A stretch of DNA of 64,000 nt from Shinisaurus crocodilurus (GCA_021292165.1 CM037878.1:257163921-257227920), one strand, 5' to 3'. Shown: positions 32,579-43,379, numbered from the stretch's first letter. The notes: generated from the sequence alone by a model not told the origin. Numbers and translations are program-made.

Positions 32579-33104
32579 TATTTTTCTTTGAGTCTGAAGA
32601 GGTCCTGAGAATCTGCCTTCCCTCTGTCATTTGCCAGAAGATATTGACCATTTTTTTAAAAAAGCTGCAGACAATAAACTCTTGCCTATAATCATATTGA
32701 CTTATCTGTTGCTGTGCATCCTCATTCACACACACACGTGTACATGTGTAACAATGAATGTGGGAATGAAGGGATCTTTGCCAGAAGTACGGCATGCACA
32801 CGAAAGCATGCACAGTATTTTATGCACTGCGCTTCAACAAAGCGGGAAGTTCCTACTTCCTCAGTGGGGAAATTAGCTCAAACAACCATTTAAGTCCAAC
32901 ATTACTTGATTTTCACAGATTTTGTTCTTAATACACACACAAGTATGTGCATTACAAAGAGAAAAACAGCTTGGTTAGTATACCAACCCCCTAGCATGTG
33001 GGTCCGTCTACTGTTTCTAATAGGGTTCACATGCCAGAGGTGTGGCACATGAACCTGCACATAGTTTAAGATTTTCTTCAGCTCCCTTTCTGCATGTCCC
33101 ACCA
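32579..33104. other. No recognisable feature
   Basis: Contains a short CA run near 32727-32736. Nothing else is supported. Confidence 0.5.
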
Positions 33105-33619
33105 AGAAAGATTAGGTTAGTGAGAACACAGGATAAGGCCTTCTCTGTGGCAGCACCCCACCTGTTGAACTCTCTCCCCACAAAAAAGTTAGGCTGGCCT
33201 GTATCGTTTTAGGCAGGCTGTTAAAACTTTTTTGTTGTTGTTCTGCATGGCTTTTTAGTATTTTAAGAGAGCAATCCTATGGTCCCTGGGTGAGTATCTC
33301 AGGGACCATAGGATGATTTGGAAAACCCCTCTGAGGTCAGAGACAGCACTCCAGCCTCAGAAGGGGGAGTCAGAGATCTGACCCCAGACTCGTCCTCCTT
33401 GCCGCTGGCACAGAGATAACCACACCGGCTGCCTCTCCAAAGTCAGAAAAGCAACCTCAGAGAAGGAGGAAAGGGAGCGTTACAGTGGGCGGGGAGGGGA
33501 GGAGACTGGAGAAGCCAGGATATAAGTTATCCCGAGCCTCCTCCAGCCTCCTTCCCTCCCTCTCTGAAGCACCTCCATTAGATGGGCTGAAAAGACCTGC
33601 GGCGTAACCCCACAATTCA

Positions 33620-34020
33620 GTTCCCTGGTGTATGTCTGCTTTAGTATGTTTAGTGTGTTTAGAATGTTGAACCGAGTGGGTGTGGTTTGTGATGTCTTGG
33701 AAAGGGTGGGGGGAGGAGTATATAAGGAGTGTTTGAGGGATGTCAGAGTTAGTTAAGGCAGTTGAGTTAAGGCAGTTAGTGTGTGTTGGGAGTGTTAGAG
33801 AGTTTGGGAGTTAGGTTACCGGTAGTTGGGTTATTCGTGTCTTGTCAGGTGTTTTAAGAGGAATCAGTGATTGTATGAGGAGTGAGAGTATTTGGAGTTA
33901 TAGGGACTTAGGTTAATTATTAAGTGTTTGGTGTAGGCAGGTTTATTTTCTGGAACTAAGATTTTGAGAATTAAAACAAACTTACCGGTACTTTTATTTT
34001 GTTTGCTACCCAAATCCTAC
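33620..34020 (+). mobile_element. LTR-like segment inside the Harbinger-like element
   Basis: GAGTATATAAGGAGTGTTTG (33715) looks like a TATA box and start region. AGAATTAAAACAAAC and the following T/G-rich stretch (33970-34000) could be a polyadenylation region. Composition differs from both sides. Exact TG...CA ends and a target duplication could not be fixed, so this is tentative. Confidence 0.35.
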
Positions 34021-34063
34021 ATGTCAGCTTGGTGTTATTAACATGCATTACTTTTAAATCTAC

Positions 34064-34081
34064 ACACACACACACACACAC
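34064..34081. repeat. CA microsatellite
   Basis: A short CA run. Confidence 0.85.
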
Positions 34082-34625
34082 CTTTGTACCCACAGCATCA
34101 TAAATTTAAAAATAGATCCTTCATAACCAGTATTAATCTTTTCCCTCATTAGTAGGGGAAAGGTTTCATTTGACCCTCCCCTCAGGTTTTTAAGTGTTGA
34201 TGCTTAGCCTGAGAAGGGTTTATGCGCCTGGTCCTAAAGTGTAAGAGACCGTGTCGTTGCAAGACCGTCTAGCAAAAATCAGGAAAGACAGAGGACGAGG
34301 AGGTGACTATCACCTCTGCTGTTCCTCCTGCCTTGGTGGCTTCAGCCCAGCAGTGCATAGGAGACTTGGAAGCCTCCGAGTTTGGGGGCTTTGGAACGGC
34401 AAGGGCGCAATCAATAGGATTGTGCCCTAAATGTATTAGCTCTGCACTCTGTTTTTAATATTCTCTCTCACTCTTAATTTGACTCCTGGTGATGTGTTAA
34501 AATTGCTTTTAAAGTATTTTCTTTAAAGTTATGTTTCTAAATTGTTTAAGTTTTAATTGTAAGTTGCCTTCGGGGTCCAATTTCGGCCAAAAGTTGACTC
34601 ATAAATGTATAGATCAATAAATGAC

Positions 34626-35124
34626 ATAGAGACAGAGAAAGATGAAGATGAATGAAGATTGGGGGAGCTTGCGTTTGCCAAATAAGGAGTGGGAAATGGT
34701 GCTTTTGAAATGGCAAGTCAAGGATTGGGAGGCTATATGTCTAAAGAAGCCTCAAGTGCTGGTGTCAGTGGGGCCGGAACATGAATAGATTACCTGGCAT
34801 AGATTAATAGGCATATAATTACCTTTCATGGATTGGCAGTGTCTATACTGCTTTTCGTCTAATACATTAATTCAACCATGTTACTTTATTCACATGGTCA
34901 ATTCTATTTCAATAAATCTTGTTATTCGTTTTTGGAAATCCTTGTCCCTGACTCTTTTATTCCCCCAACATATGGGTGCCCATTTTCAGTAATGCTTAGT
35001 GACTCAAAATCTAAAAGATCCCTTATACCTGTACTTAGGTTGAATGTATGAAGTTGACACATGCAGGTCAGCCAGGAGATGTTGTGACACCATTGTAGGA
35101 GTCTCCCCCCTCCCACCCATCCAG
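34626..35124. other. No recognisable feature
   Basis: Intergenic sequence with no supported gene or repeat. Confidence 0.5.
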
Positions 35125-35398
35125 CAGGACTGGCCCTACCATTAAGCAAACTGAGAAGGTTGCCTCTTGTGGTAGATACTGGGAGGTGGCAGCAAGGTGT
35201 TGGAAGAGAGCTGTGCTCTCATGGCCTGTCCTGCACCCACTAAGGTAGCCTACCTTCAGGTGCAGTGGAGGATGCTGTCCCATCTTCAGTGTTGAAGAAA
35301 GATTCCACTGTTGGTCCAATCGGGTTTTGTACATGGAATGGGAGGGGGCACCATCTTGTTCTTCACCTCAGGCAGTAAAATGCCTTGGGCAAGCTCTG
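35125..35398. mobile_element. hAT-like element, CAGGGCCGG family
   Basis: Starts CAGGACTGGCCCTACC and ends CTTGGGCAAGCTCTG, terminal match 9/12. ATTAAGCAAACTGAG after the start parallels ATTAGGCCAACTAGG at 24096. No clear target duplication. Confidence 0.6.
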
Positions 35399-35647
35399 CC
35401 CCCCCCCCATCCACATTCCATTAAAAGGTTACAGACCAAATGCAGCAGTAATTGGGGCAAACAATGAGGAGTATTGGACTCTGCATTCCCTTTCCTTATC
35501 AAGTGAGGCTTTCCTCTGCATATTCTCTTTTACTTAGCTGAGAAATCTGAGATCTTTCACAGCTGTGACATCCACCATATGAAACTCATTGGCCAGATAA
35601 GTTTTCCAGGCTCCATCCATGTACTCTTTCCATCAACAAGTTAGAAG

Positions 35648-35665
35648 ATTGTTGTTGTTGTTGTT
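35648..35665. repeat. TTG microsatellite
   Basis: A short GTT/TTG run. Confidence 0.8.
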
Positions 35666-35719
35666 TAATCTTGGTAGGTCTTTTGAAAAAGTATTGCAAA
35701 TAGTCATACAGCCCAATCG

Positions 35720-35885
35720 TATGAAGAGGCAGTAGACCGATGTACACCAGTTGCTGGGGAACGTGAGCAGGAGGGTGCTATGGCACTCATGTCCTACTTG
35801 TGGCAGCTGTTTGGCCACTGTGTGAACAGAATGCTGGGCTAGATGGACCTTTGGGTTGATCCAGCTTGGCTCTTCTTATGTTCTT
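35720..35885 (+). mobile_element. Dispersed LINE/SINE 3' end, family R1
   Basis: GTGTGAACAGAATGCTGGGC followed by TAGATGGACCTTTGGG and CTCTTCTTATGTTCTTACG is the same family that appears reversed at 54055-54120 and 57477-57745. It probably belongs to CR1-group 3' UTRs, but I cannot classify it firmly. Confidence 0.6.
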
Positions 35886-35945
35886 ACGTTTACTTAGAAG
35901 TAAATCCAACTGTGTTGAATGAGGCTTACTCCCATGCAAGTGTGC

Positions 35946-36547
35946 ATACAGTTGCAGACTTAGTTGAATTTGATGTTAAATCGGCTTATATTGCTGCTAT
36001 TAATGGCTCTTTTGTGTTGTTTACAGCTGATATCTTGTCAATGCTCTGTTTTCTTGTACTTCACTTCAAGTATATTGTAGAGAAGTATAAAAAAAGAACT
36101 CAGTAACTCTTTATAGATGAGAACTCTGTAATTTAGAAATATAACTGCGTCATGATGAGATTACCAGATACTAGAGAGAAACCCTGTTTCCGTGAGTCCA
36201 CTAGACCCTGAGACAATCATAAAATCAGTGTAGCACACAGGAGGATTATCACCTCTCAGGTTACCTTACACTGTTAGGTAATTGCTTGCAGTGATAAGAG
36301 AGATTGTTCTATGATAGATTTACATGTCAAAGTGTGGGGAGGGAAAACATAACACATGAATTCACCCAATGGTTTCGTAGCATAAACTATTCATAAAAAC
36401 TGCTTACATTTCCATACGCAGCTAGCATGAAATATACCAAAGTTCATATCAACCGTGTCCTGCAGTGGGTTTTGTCATGGGCCCAACAGGTTTTGAGTCA
36501 CACAGCAATGGTTTCTACAAAACATTGCAAGCCAAACTCAGTGTCAA
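35946..36547. other. No recognisable feature
   Basis: Intergenic sequence with no supported gene or repeat. Confidence 0.5.
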
Positions 36548-36632
36548 GGGTTGTATCCCATGTTAGTCCTACTTAAAGTAGACCCGTTGAAATAAATGGG
36601 ACTTAAGTTGGACTAACATTTGGATAAAACCC
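36548..36632. mobile_element. 85-bp palindromic MITE
   Basis: GGGTTGTATCCCATGTTAG and the inverted end GGGTTTTATCCAAATGTTAG pair. A sister is at 37188-37271. The centre holds ATAAATGGGACTTAAG. Confidence 0.7.
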
Positions 36633-37187
36633 ATCAGACACAACCCCAAGTGCTGACTTTGTCATGCTTCATGGTATATCTCTATGGGTAACCAGACTGA
36701 GTTTGCAGCCATTTGATACAAGGGGGTCTGTGAGTCTAGTATCTGGTTGAGTCTGCTTCTGAGCTTTCTGTTAGAAAAGGCAGTGGGATTTTATCTGTGG
36801 AGGAAGCGACAGTCAAGAAGCTTGGCTCCCTGAAGCTGCCTTGCTATTTTTAGGCCCTCGTATGTGCCCACCCAGTGCTGTTCCCCTTGTTTGTTTCCTA
36901 CCAAACAATGAGGCTTGAAAGAATTGCTTGGAAAGCCGCCAGCTTTCTTGATGGCGAAGCTGTCAGCTTCCAGACCTCTGACAGCCTTTTGTAACCCCCC
37001 AAGGTAGCATGAAATAGGATTGACATGTAATCCTTGCTTCAAATTGTTACACTTGATCTTATCCCTTACTGGATCACACATTAACAAATGAGAATTTAAC
37101 CCGAAAGCAGTTCAGCACAAGAATAGCCTAAGGCCTCATATGGCCTTGAGTCTTTTGCTTTCCTATCAAGGGTATAAGGGAAACACA
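36633..37187. other. Unassigned; 99-codon minus frame
   Basis: A minus-strand open frame (36791-37087) has no recognisable domain or splice signals. No repeat was recognised. Confidence 0.4.
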
Positions 37188-37271
37188 GGGTTGTATCCAA
37201 TGTCAGTCCAACTGAAGTCCCATTCATTTCAATGGGTCTGCTCTACATAGGAATAACACTGGATACAACCC
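37188..37271. mobile_element. 84-bp palindromic MITE
   Basis: Starts GGGTTGTATCCAATGTCAG and ends AACACTGGATACAACCC, a TIR of about 15 bp with one mismatch, plus TTTCAATGGGTCTGCTC inside. Confidence 0.75.
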
Positions 37272-37481
37272 AAGATGTGGATAAAGGCCAAAATGTATGC
37301 ATAAAATGGTAGCCTCTTTTATTACTGCAATTATGGAACATAGCAGCAAAAGATTCCAGCCATACTTGAAACTGGCTACAATCCCCCAAGTTGCTGAGAT
37401 ATCTACCCATATTCTCACTTCTGTCTCTCTGCCCTCTGCTTCTCCCTATTCCTGGAATAGTCTCTGGGCTGATTGACAATG

Positions 37482-37577
37482 CATGTTCTTTGCCACCTGA
37501 TGTCTGCATCACCATCATGTGGCAGCTTGCATGTTCTTTGCCACCTGATGCCTGCCTCACCATCATATGGTAGCTTG
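37482..37577 (+). repeat. Two tandem 48-bp units
   Basis: CATGTTCTTTGCCACCTGAT begins both units (37482 and 37530). The units agree at about 44 of 48 bases. Confidence 0.9.
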
Positions 37578-38579
37578 TTTTTTCAGCCATCAGAAATAGA
37601 AGCCACAAACAGAACTTCTGGGTTGCCTCACATCACCTCAAACACAGTGCTTTTCAACAGATATTCCCTGGATTGTTTTAAGCTGGAGGAATTGCAGAGT
37701 CTGGATGAAGAATACAAATTAAATATGCTGTCTTTTTAGCTGGTTGGATAGTTTTATAGCTCTCAATGTCATTATATTGTTGTTTAAAGTGTTATGTTAT
37801 TTCATCATGATATGGAATGTTTAATTTGTTTTTATGTATACCATTCTGGAATTCAGTTTAGGATGAAGGTATGGTTTATAATTTTATATAAAGTAAGTTC
37901 CTAAGGAGTCTATGCAGAAACAGGGGACAGTGCATTTGAGGCCCCAAAGAGTAGAGAGTCCCCTGACTCCTCCTTTTTAAAACTGGGCTAGACCACATTT
38001 GGGAGCATGGGAGTCAGAAAGTCTGCCTGTGTCCATTAGTACACTGCCCAGCTGAACATTGTGTAGAACCCACAGAACCCTTTTGCCCTTGCCAAACTGT
38101 CTCTTCAACCCTTCCTGGTACAGCACTGCTAACACTAGAGTTTTTCAAACTGTCCTTGGGTTTCTAGAGCCATTGTATAGAGCACAATAGCAGTGGCTTG
38201 CAAAACAAAACATCAGACCTGGGAGAAAAGCAAACATTTTAGCAGAACACTCGTACACATTAGAAATCAGAAGATAAAAATAAGTCATGATAAAGCCCTG
38301 ACATCTTCAGCCTGAATATTTTTTTAATGCCTATTTTTCCTTTCGTGGCTTCATCACTGAGCTTTCTTGTTGCTATTCTGGATGTTATTATAAAGCGAAG
38401 TAAAGAAACTTGTGCTATGCGTAGGCCATTTTAAAATGCAGAATTCTGGAAAAAGAAACTCCTGGCTGGACAAAGATCATAGGACCTACATGGGCTAAGT
38501 GTTGCATATGCCCCTGCTGTTCCTTTTTACCAGGGGAAGTCCTTATTTTTGAGTCCCTTTCCTTGATAAATCACTAGCC
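37578..38579. other. No recognisable feature
   Basis: Intergenic sequence with no supported gene or repeat. Confidence 0.5.
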
Positions 38580-39500
38580 TGGTTCACACATAATGCTAAG
38601 CCATGGTGTGGTTTGTTGAAATCTGGCTTGTCATTGGATGGGTTTGCATGACACGCTAAGCCACCCTGCAAATAAGCTTTGCAGTGTGGGTGGTTCTGGT
38701 TTACAGTCCCATATAACCATAGAGTTATGTTTAGCCACAAGGAGGCCTGATAGAGTTTTCCTGAACATTCCCAGAGAGGACTCTATGAGGCAAATTCCCT
38801 TGTGTCCTCTGGCAGGAAGTGGGCATAGCTTACTGCTCTTCTTTTCCTGCCCGCGGAGGCCGCGGACACACAGAGACTTGAATCCTGAATCTCATCGTGG
38901 GAGCCATGTAAAATCTTGCTCCTGATCTCTGAGCTCGTCGCTCAGAGATCCAATGAACCTAGATGGATGAATATTTTGCAACTGTAAATATCTTTTTGTC
39001 TGCCTGAAGTTGAACTGCAATATCTGAGTGAGTAAATGTTATTTTTAACCTTTACAAGACTGTTTGTCGGATTGGTATTTTAAAGGGAGATAAACGGGGG
39101 CCAATCCAGGGAAATTCAGTCTGCTACAAAGCATCCTGAATTACCAAATGCCAATACTGCTGTAACTAGCAGATCCAAGCTTCCAATTAAAAGCTGAAAA
39201 GGGACTAACTCTGCTACTCTCGCAAACGTGAGAAAGGAGGGATGATATCACAAATATATCCTCTCCTAGTTTCTTATCGTCAGTCCCAACATGTTCACAG
39301 AACAACCCACGGTGCGCCTGACAGACAATTGGGCTCACCGTGGCTTGTTCTCCACACCTTCTGCCTCGGTCCTCCAGCCATTATCCCAGTTTCCTTCACA
39401 GCAGAACTAGTCTTCTGTTTCCTGACTCCCAGCTGAGCAGAAGCACGGGAGGGGCTCCAGCTGTTTTGGGGGCTATATAGGCAAGCAGGCTCTCAGAGAT
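38580..39500 (+). mobile_element. Foldback-family element (FB-A) split by a solo LTR
   Basis: GGGTTTGCATGACACGCTAA at 38640 is nearly identical to the copy at 586. Sequence homologous to 630-760 resumes at 39292 (ACAGAACAACCCACGGTGC, TCGGTCCTCCAGCC). The intervening 595 bp are absent from the other copy. Confidence 0.65.
38697..39291 (+). mobile_element. Candidate solo LTR
   Basis: The segment begins TGGTTTACAGTCCC and ends AGTCCCAACA, so it has TG...CA termini. GGTTC (left) and TGTTC (right) could be a 5-bp target duplication with one change. It is exactly the piece missing from the related element at 582-855. No internal retroviral or Gypsy genes are present. Confidence 0.5.
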
Positions 39501-39502
39501 AG

Positions 39503-39667
39503 AACCTGTGGCTCACGCTGGCTCAGCTTGTCTGAGCGTGGAAAACTAAGCAGGGTCAAGCCTGGTTATTACTTGGATGGGAGACCCCTCCTCTAGTTTC
39601 CTGCATTGAGCTGGGGGTCAGACTCGATGGCCTTGTAGGCTCCTTCCAACTCTGTGATCTATGAAAT
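39503..39667 (+). mobile_element. 5S-rRNA-headed SINE with CR1 tail
   Basis: GAAAACTAAGCAGGGTCAAG and CCTGGTTATTACTTGGATGG plus GAGACC match the 3' half of eukaryotic 5S rRNA, including the internal promoter C box. The sequence then changes without a gap to CCTCCTCTAGTTTCCTGC and CR1 3' UTR ending CTTCCAACTCTGTGATC with ATCTATGAA repeats. The same junction appears at 6196-6212 in reverse, so this is a family rather than a chance join. Confidence 0.75.
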
Positions 39668-39679
39668 CTATGAACTGGG

Positions 39680-40920
39680 AGAGCAAACAGGAGATTGGCA
39701 GCAGAGTTCGGCAGGGGAGGTCAAGGGGGAGATCCCTAACAATTTCCCCCCCCTTGTAACACACACTTACATACCAGTGGGACTCTTTCTTAACCTTCAG
39801 GGAAGGCAGGACAAAGCACAGGCCATTCCAATACAATCAGAAAGGTAGAAACAAAAGGGGAATACAGAGTATGGACAGAAAAGACTCTCCAGTGGTGCTG
39901 ACCTGCAAGGCGTGTGCAATGTTTGTTTTCTTTCCTGAGATCAGCATGGCCTTCACGTGCAACAAGTGCAAGCTGGTTGCACTGCTGGAAGAAAAAGTGA
40001 TAGGCCTGGAGCGACGAGTGTCAACCCTCAGGAGAATAAGAGGACACGAAGAGTTCCTAGACAGAATGGTGGAACTACAACAGCAAAGTGAAGTACAGGA
40101 GCCCAAAGAGCAACAGCAAGCTGAGGCAGAATCAGAGAATGCGGAGACGAGGAAAAACGAAGTAAAGGAAACTCCCTGGAAAAGGGTGACTGTTAGGAGC
40201 AGAAGAACTAGAAGACATTCTGCACCAGTGGAAGCAGTGGAACTATGGAACCACTTTCAGGTACTTGAGGACAAGACCAGAGGATAGCCTGCAGAGGAAG
40301 AATTACAGGGCACCCCACGTGACAGTGAACAAGAGGCTGAAGGTCAGTCAAGCGGAGGCAATGAAACTAATGCCTACAACAAGAGGAAGAGTACTAGTTG
40401 CGGGTGACTCCCCCCAGCATGGGATTGAAACCAAAGTATACTGTATCATGAAGACACATGGACTCGCCAGGTATGCTGCTGTCTCCCCAGGGGACAGATT
40501 AAAGATGTGACAGAATGGTTGCCAAGGCTCATTAAGCCCACTGACATGTATCCTTTTCTTCTTATCCATGTGGGAACAAATGATACCACCAAGTGGAGCT
40601 ATGAAGAAATCATGTCAGACTTTGAAGATTTGGGAAGGAAAGTCAAGAACTTTGGGGCCCAGATAGTTTTCTCATCCAGCCTTCCAGTGCTTGGAAGAGG
40701 AATAGAAAGGTAAATAAAAATACTTTGGGTGAATGACTGTCTATGAAGGTGGTGCCAACATGAGAGATTTGGACTCTGGGACCATGGGCCACACTTCCTG
40801 GAAGATGGACTGCTGGCAAAGGATGGGTTGCACCTCACAAGGACTGGGAAGAATATGTTTGGCCACAGCATGAAGAACTTCATCAGGAGGGCTTTAAATG
40901 GAATCTAATGGGGGAGGGAG
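39680..40920 (+). pseudogene. CR1-type LINE 5' UTR and ORF1, frameshifted
   Basis: The first frame (39871-40287) has paired CxxC motifs (CKAC near residue 12, CNKC near residue 30) followed by a coiled-coil-like LEEKVIGLERRVSTLRRI. This is the layout of CR1 ORF1. Two frameshifts later, GDSPQHG (about 40408) carries the GDS nucleophile motif, and HVGTND (about 40573) is the matching block of the SGNH/GDSL esterase domain. A third segment after a stop at 40711 has DGLHLTRTGK with the catalytic Asp-His. The frame ends at a stop near 40908. ORF2 is absent. ORF1 proteins of this kind bind RNA and may act on lipids. Confidence 0.8.
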
Positions 40921-40938
40921 ACATAATTAGGAATGTAA

Positions 40939-41168
40939 CCGGTGGCTCGCGCAGGCGCGAGTGGGACCAAACTCGGCCCCGCTTGCGCCTGCGCCAAAAA
41001 CATAGCGCTGGGGTCCAGCGCGCCGGAGCAGCCGGAAGTGATGCAATGGGGGACCGAGGCTCGACTGGCGCTGGCAGCTCAAGCGGCATGGAGAACGCTC
41101 TGCACCGCTCAGAAGATCAAGCACGGGCCGGCGCGGAGAGGCGAGCCGCGGAGAACTGCGAGCCACTG
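40939..41168. mobile_element. CpG-dense MITE-like element
   Basis: CCGGTGGCTCGCGCAG and the inverted right end CAGTGGCTCGCAG form short TIRs. CTCGCGC/GCGCGAG at 40946-40961 is a perfect 7-bp palindrome. CpG density is far above the surroundings. No target duplication was recognised, so a small CpG-island promoter is the alternative. Confidence 0.5.
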
Positions 41169-41384
41169 AAAGGTTCTTGTTACTTCCATAGTAACAATGG
41201 ACGAAGACCTATGCACCGCAATGGAGAGAACAGCTCCAACAGCACCCAATAATAGTCTACCACAAAATGTAGGAAGAATACCAGATTATAAAGCACATGG
41301 TCTTCTATATCTATATACCACGACATCAGATGGCATGACATCGTGTGTGCTACTGTCTCAAACATATATTTGGTGATGCATTAA

Positions 41385-41622
41385 GGGTGCTTCCAGATGG
41401 AGGGCTCCTAGCATTAGTAATCAAAAGGCATTGTGCAATGATTCTATCTTTTCCTCCTTAAAGCTTTTTTTTCTGATCAGAAAAAGGATGGAAGAAGCCG
41501 TGGGAAAATACAGGAGAGTTACAAATGGAAGATGACAATCTCTGACACGCACTGCCCTCCCCCCATAAAATTAAATGTTTGAGGCAGGGCAATTGCAGGA
41601 TAAAAGCTCATCTGGAAGTACC
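41385..41622. mobile_element. Harbinger-like MITE H2
   Basis: Starts GGGTGCTTCCAGATGGAGG and ends GCTCATCTGGAAGTACC. The flanks are TAA and TTA, both fitting the TWA pattern. It is a sister of 27455-27686. Confidence 0.78.
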
Positions 41623-42364
41623 TTAGGATTGCGCTGCCTTATGGAAAGATTTTCACTCTTTAACGTAAATTGCAGGTCAGTAGCTATATATTGTCCCTGC
41701 AATTCACTAGCTATTTATACTGGAGTAATCCCACTGGAATTACTTTCTTAAAGGCTGTTCCAAACAAAATGATTTGAGAACTGCAACCTCCTGCCAACAA
41801 ATCTTTTGTAACACACAGCACAGCTGTAATGTTGCATGTGGCTACATGTATGAGTCACGTGGATTTCTGTGAGAATTGCCCAAGTGTAACTGTATGCAAG
41901 ATCGCAGCCATAGTTCCATGCTTTCTTCTCCGTTTTCTATTCCTAAAAGCCCGGTAATAATTTAAATTAATGTATGGATTCAGCAATATTGGCTGCTGTT
42001 TTGGAATATTTGGAAGGATATCATGTATGACTTCCCTTGTGCTTTTTATTTGAAATTACCCACAGGGGCATTTTTTTCTGTGTGTGCGTGGGAATGCTGA
42101 AGGTTGGCCATTTCCTGTTTAAGCTGGCCTCCAGTTAGATTTAACTGGTTGTTTTTCTGATGAATGGGCCCTTGTGTGTAACTCTATTGGCTGGTGTCTA
42201 TAAATCCTCTCAGTATTTTAAAATTCACTCTCTGCAAGAAGCGTTTGTACCAGCAGACTTTGAACAGTCAAGTATCCACAGATGGCAGTTATAAATGGAC
42301 CACAGTTGAAAATATGAGCAAAACAGAAGAGAAGCAATTGGGGGGCACAACCACCTCCACCATT
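41623..42364. other. Repeat-poor stretch, nothing assigned
   Basis: About 740 bp with no recognisable repeat or gene. Confidence 0.5.
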
Positions 42365-42890
42365 AGATTTATTTAAATATATCACATCTTTCAATGCACA
42401 AAGCCCTCAAGGCAGCTTCCACACTAATTCATTTAAAACACAATAAAAGGTTAAAACCAAAAAAACTTTTAAAAGCAGAAAACAGAATAAGAAAAACAAC
42501 ATAGAAGTATACATGGTAAACTCAACAAGCTAAAACCAGATTAAAAGCATACACTATTAAATACCACTAAAAACAGAACAGACTTCTCCTGGCACCTCTA
42601 AGATAACAATTGTCTTTGCCAGGCAAACATGTCTAGAGAGACAATTTCAGCATCACTACAGAAAAGGCCCTTTCTTTGGTGACCACCTGCTTGACATCAG
42701 AAGGTAGAGATACATGGAGAAGGATCTCTGAAAATGAACTCAATTGATGGTCATGTTTGTATGGGAGAAAGTGGTCCTTTAGACACCCCAGTCCCAGGCT
42801 GTTTAAGATTTAAAGGTCAAAATCAGACTGTTGAATTAAACCTGGGAAGGAAGAATGGGAACTAGTGAAAAATTTTAACATTGGATGCAT
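42365..42890 (-). mobile_element. L2-related LINE 3' region, minus, degraded
   Basis: The A-rich start (AAAGCCCTCAAGGCAGCTTC, then AAACACAATAAAAGG) is an L2-type tail in reverse. AGAAAAGGCCCTTTCTTTGG and AGGCTGTTTAAGATTTAAAG follow the same reversed order as the copy at 25240-25400. Confidence 0.65.
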
Positions 42891-43379
42891 GTTATATCAT
42901 TTATATAGAAATCTCAGTCTGGTAGATAGTGTAAGACATTGGCCTTCAGCTGATGGGTTATGATCACCCACCCTGACCTAAAATGGGTCATGCCAACATC
43001 ACCATTTTTTTCTTTAAAAAATAAATAAATTACAAGATGGAGAAAAGGAAACAGAGAAAGATGGAAAAAGAGGGAGCATAGAAAAGATGGGGTTGGAGAA
43101 AGACAGACAGACATGGTCAAATATTAAATGTTAAGTCCCATGTTGAGGGTTTCAGTTAAAGATGGGTCCCACTTTTGTCATGATCAAAGCCTACATCTGT
43201 AAACAGAACCTAGAGAAGTGCCACAGAGTACCTACCCAGCGGTGCTTACACTAAATGAAATAGATGAGACAGCACTTAAAGAGAGATTAGGGACAATGTG
43301 TGTAGTGGGATGTACACATCTCCAGTGTGTTGCTCATGAGCGCCACTGTGCCCACAGATACTAGTATTGGCACCATGAG
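42891..43379. other. No recognisable feature
   Basis: Intergenic sequence with no supported gene or repeat. Confidence 0.5.

Larger units (their letters stand above)
33267..34427. mobile_element. Long Harbinger-like element (H1 family) nested in L2
   Basis: Ends GAGAGCAATCCTATGG and ATAGGATTGTGCCC, with TAA duplicated on both sides (33264-33266 and 34428-34430). A perfect 15-nt hairpin sits at 33274-33288/33300-33314. At 1161 bp it is ten times longer than the H1 MITEs elsewhere, partly through an inner LTR-like segment. Confidence 0.75.
33105..34625 (+). mobile_element. L2-clade LINE 3' end split by Harbinger-like insertion
   Basis: Before the insertion the sequence encodes a KAFSVAAPHLLNSLP-like block (33148 onward), as at the end of L2 ORF2. 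After it, 34431-34625 carries the matching 3' UTR ending TTGTAAGTTGCCTTCGGGG and ATAGATCAATAAATG. The break falls at TTTTAAG, and the tail resumes at the second TAA. Confidence 0.8.

Noticed and set aside
36791..37087. 99-codon minus frame as a possible host exon
   Set aside because: No flanking splice signals I could recognise and no known protein resemblance.
39540..39585. A functional 5S rRNA gene
   Set aside because: Only the 3' part of 5S is present, with substitutions, and it is fused to CR1 sequence. This is a SINE, not an RNA gene.
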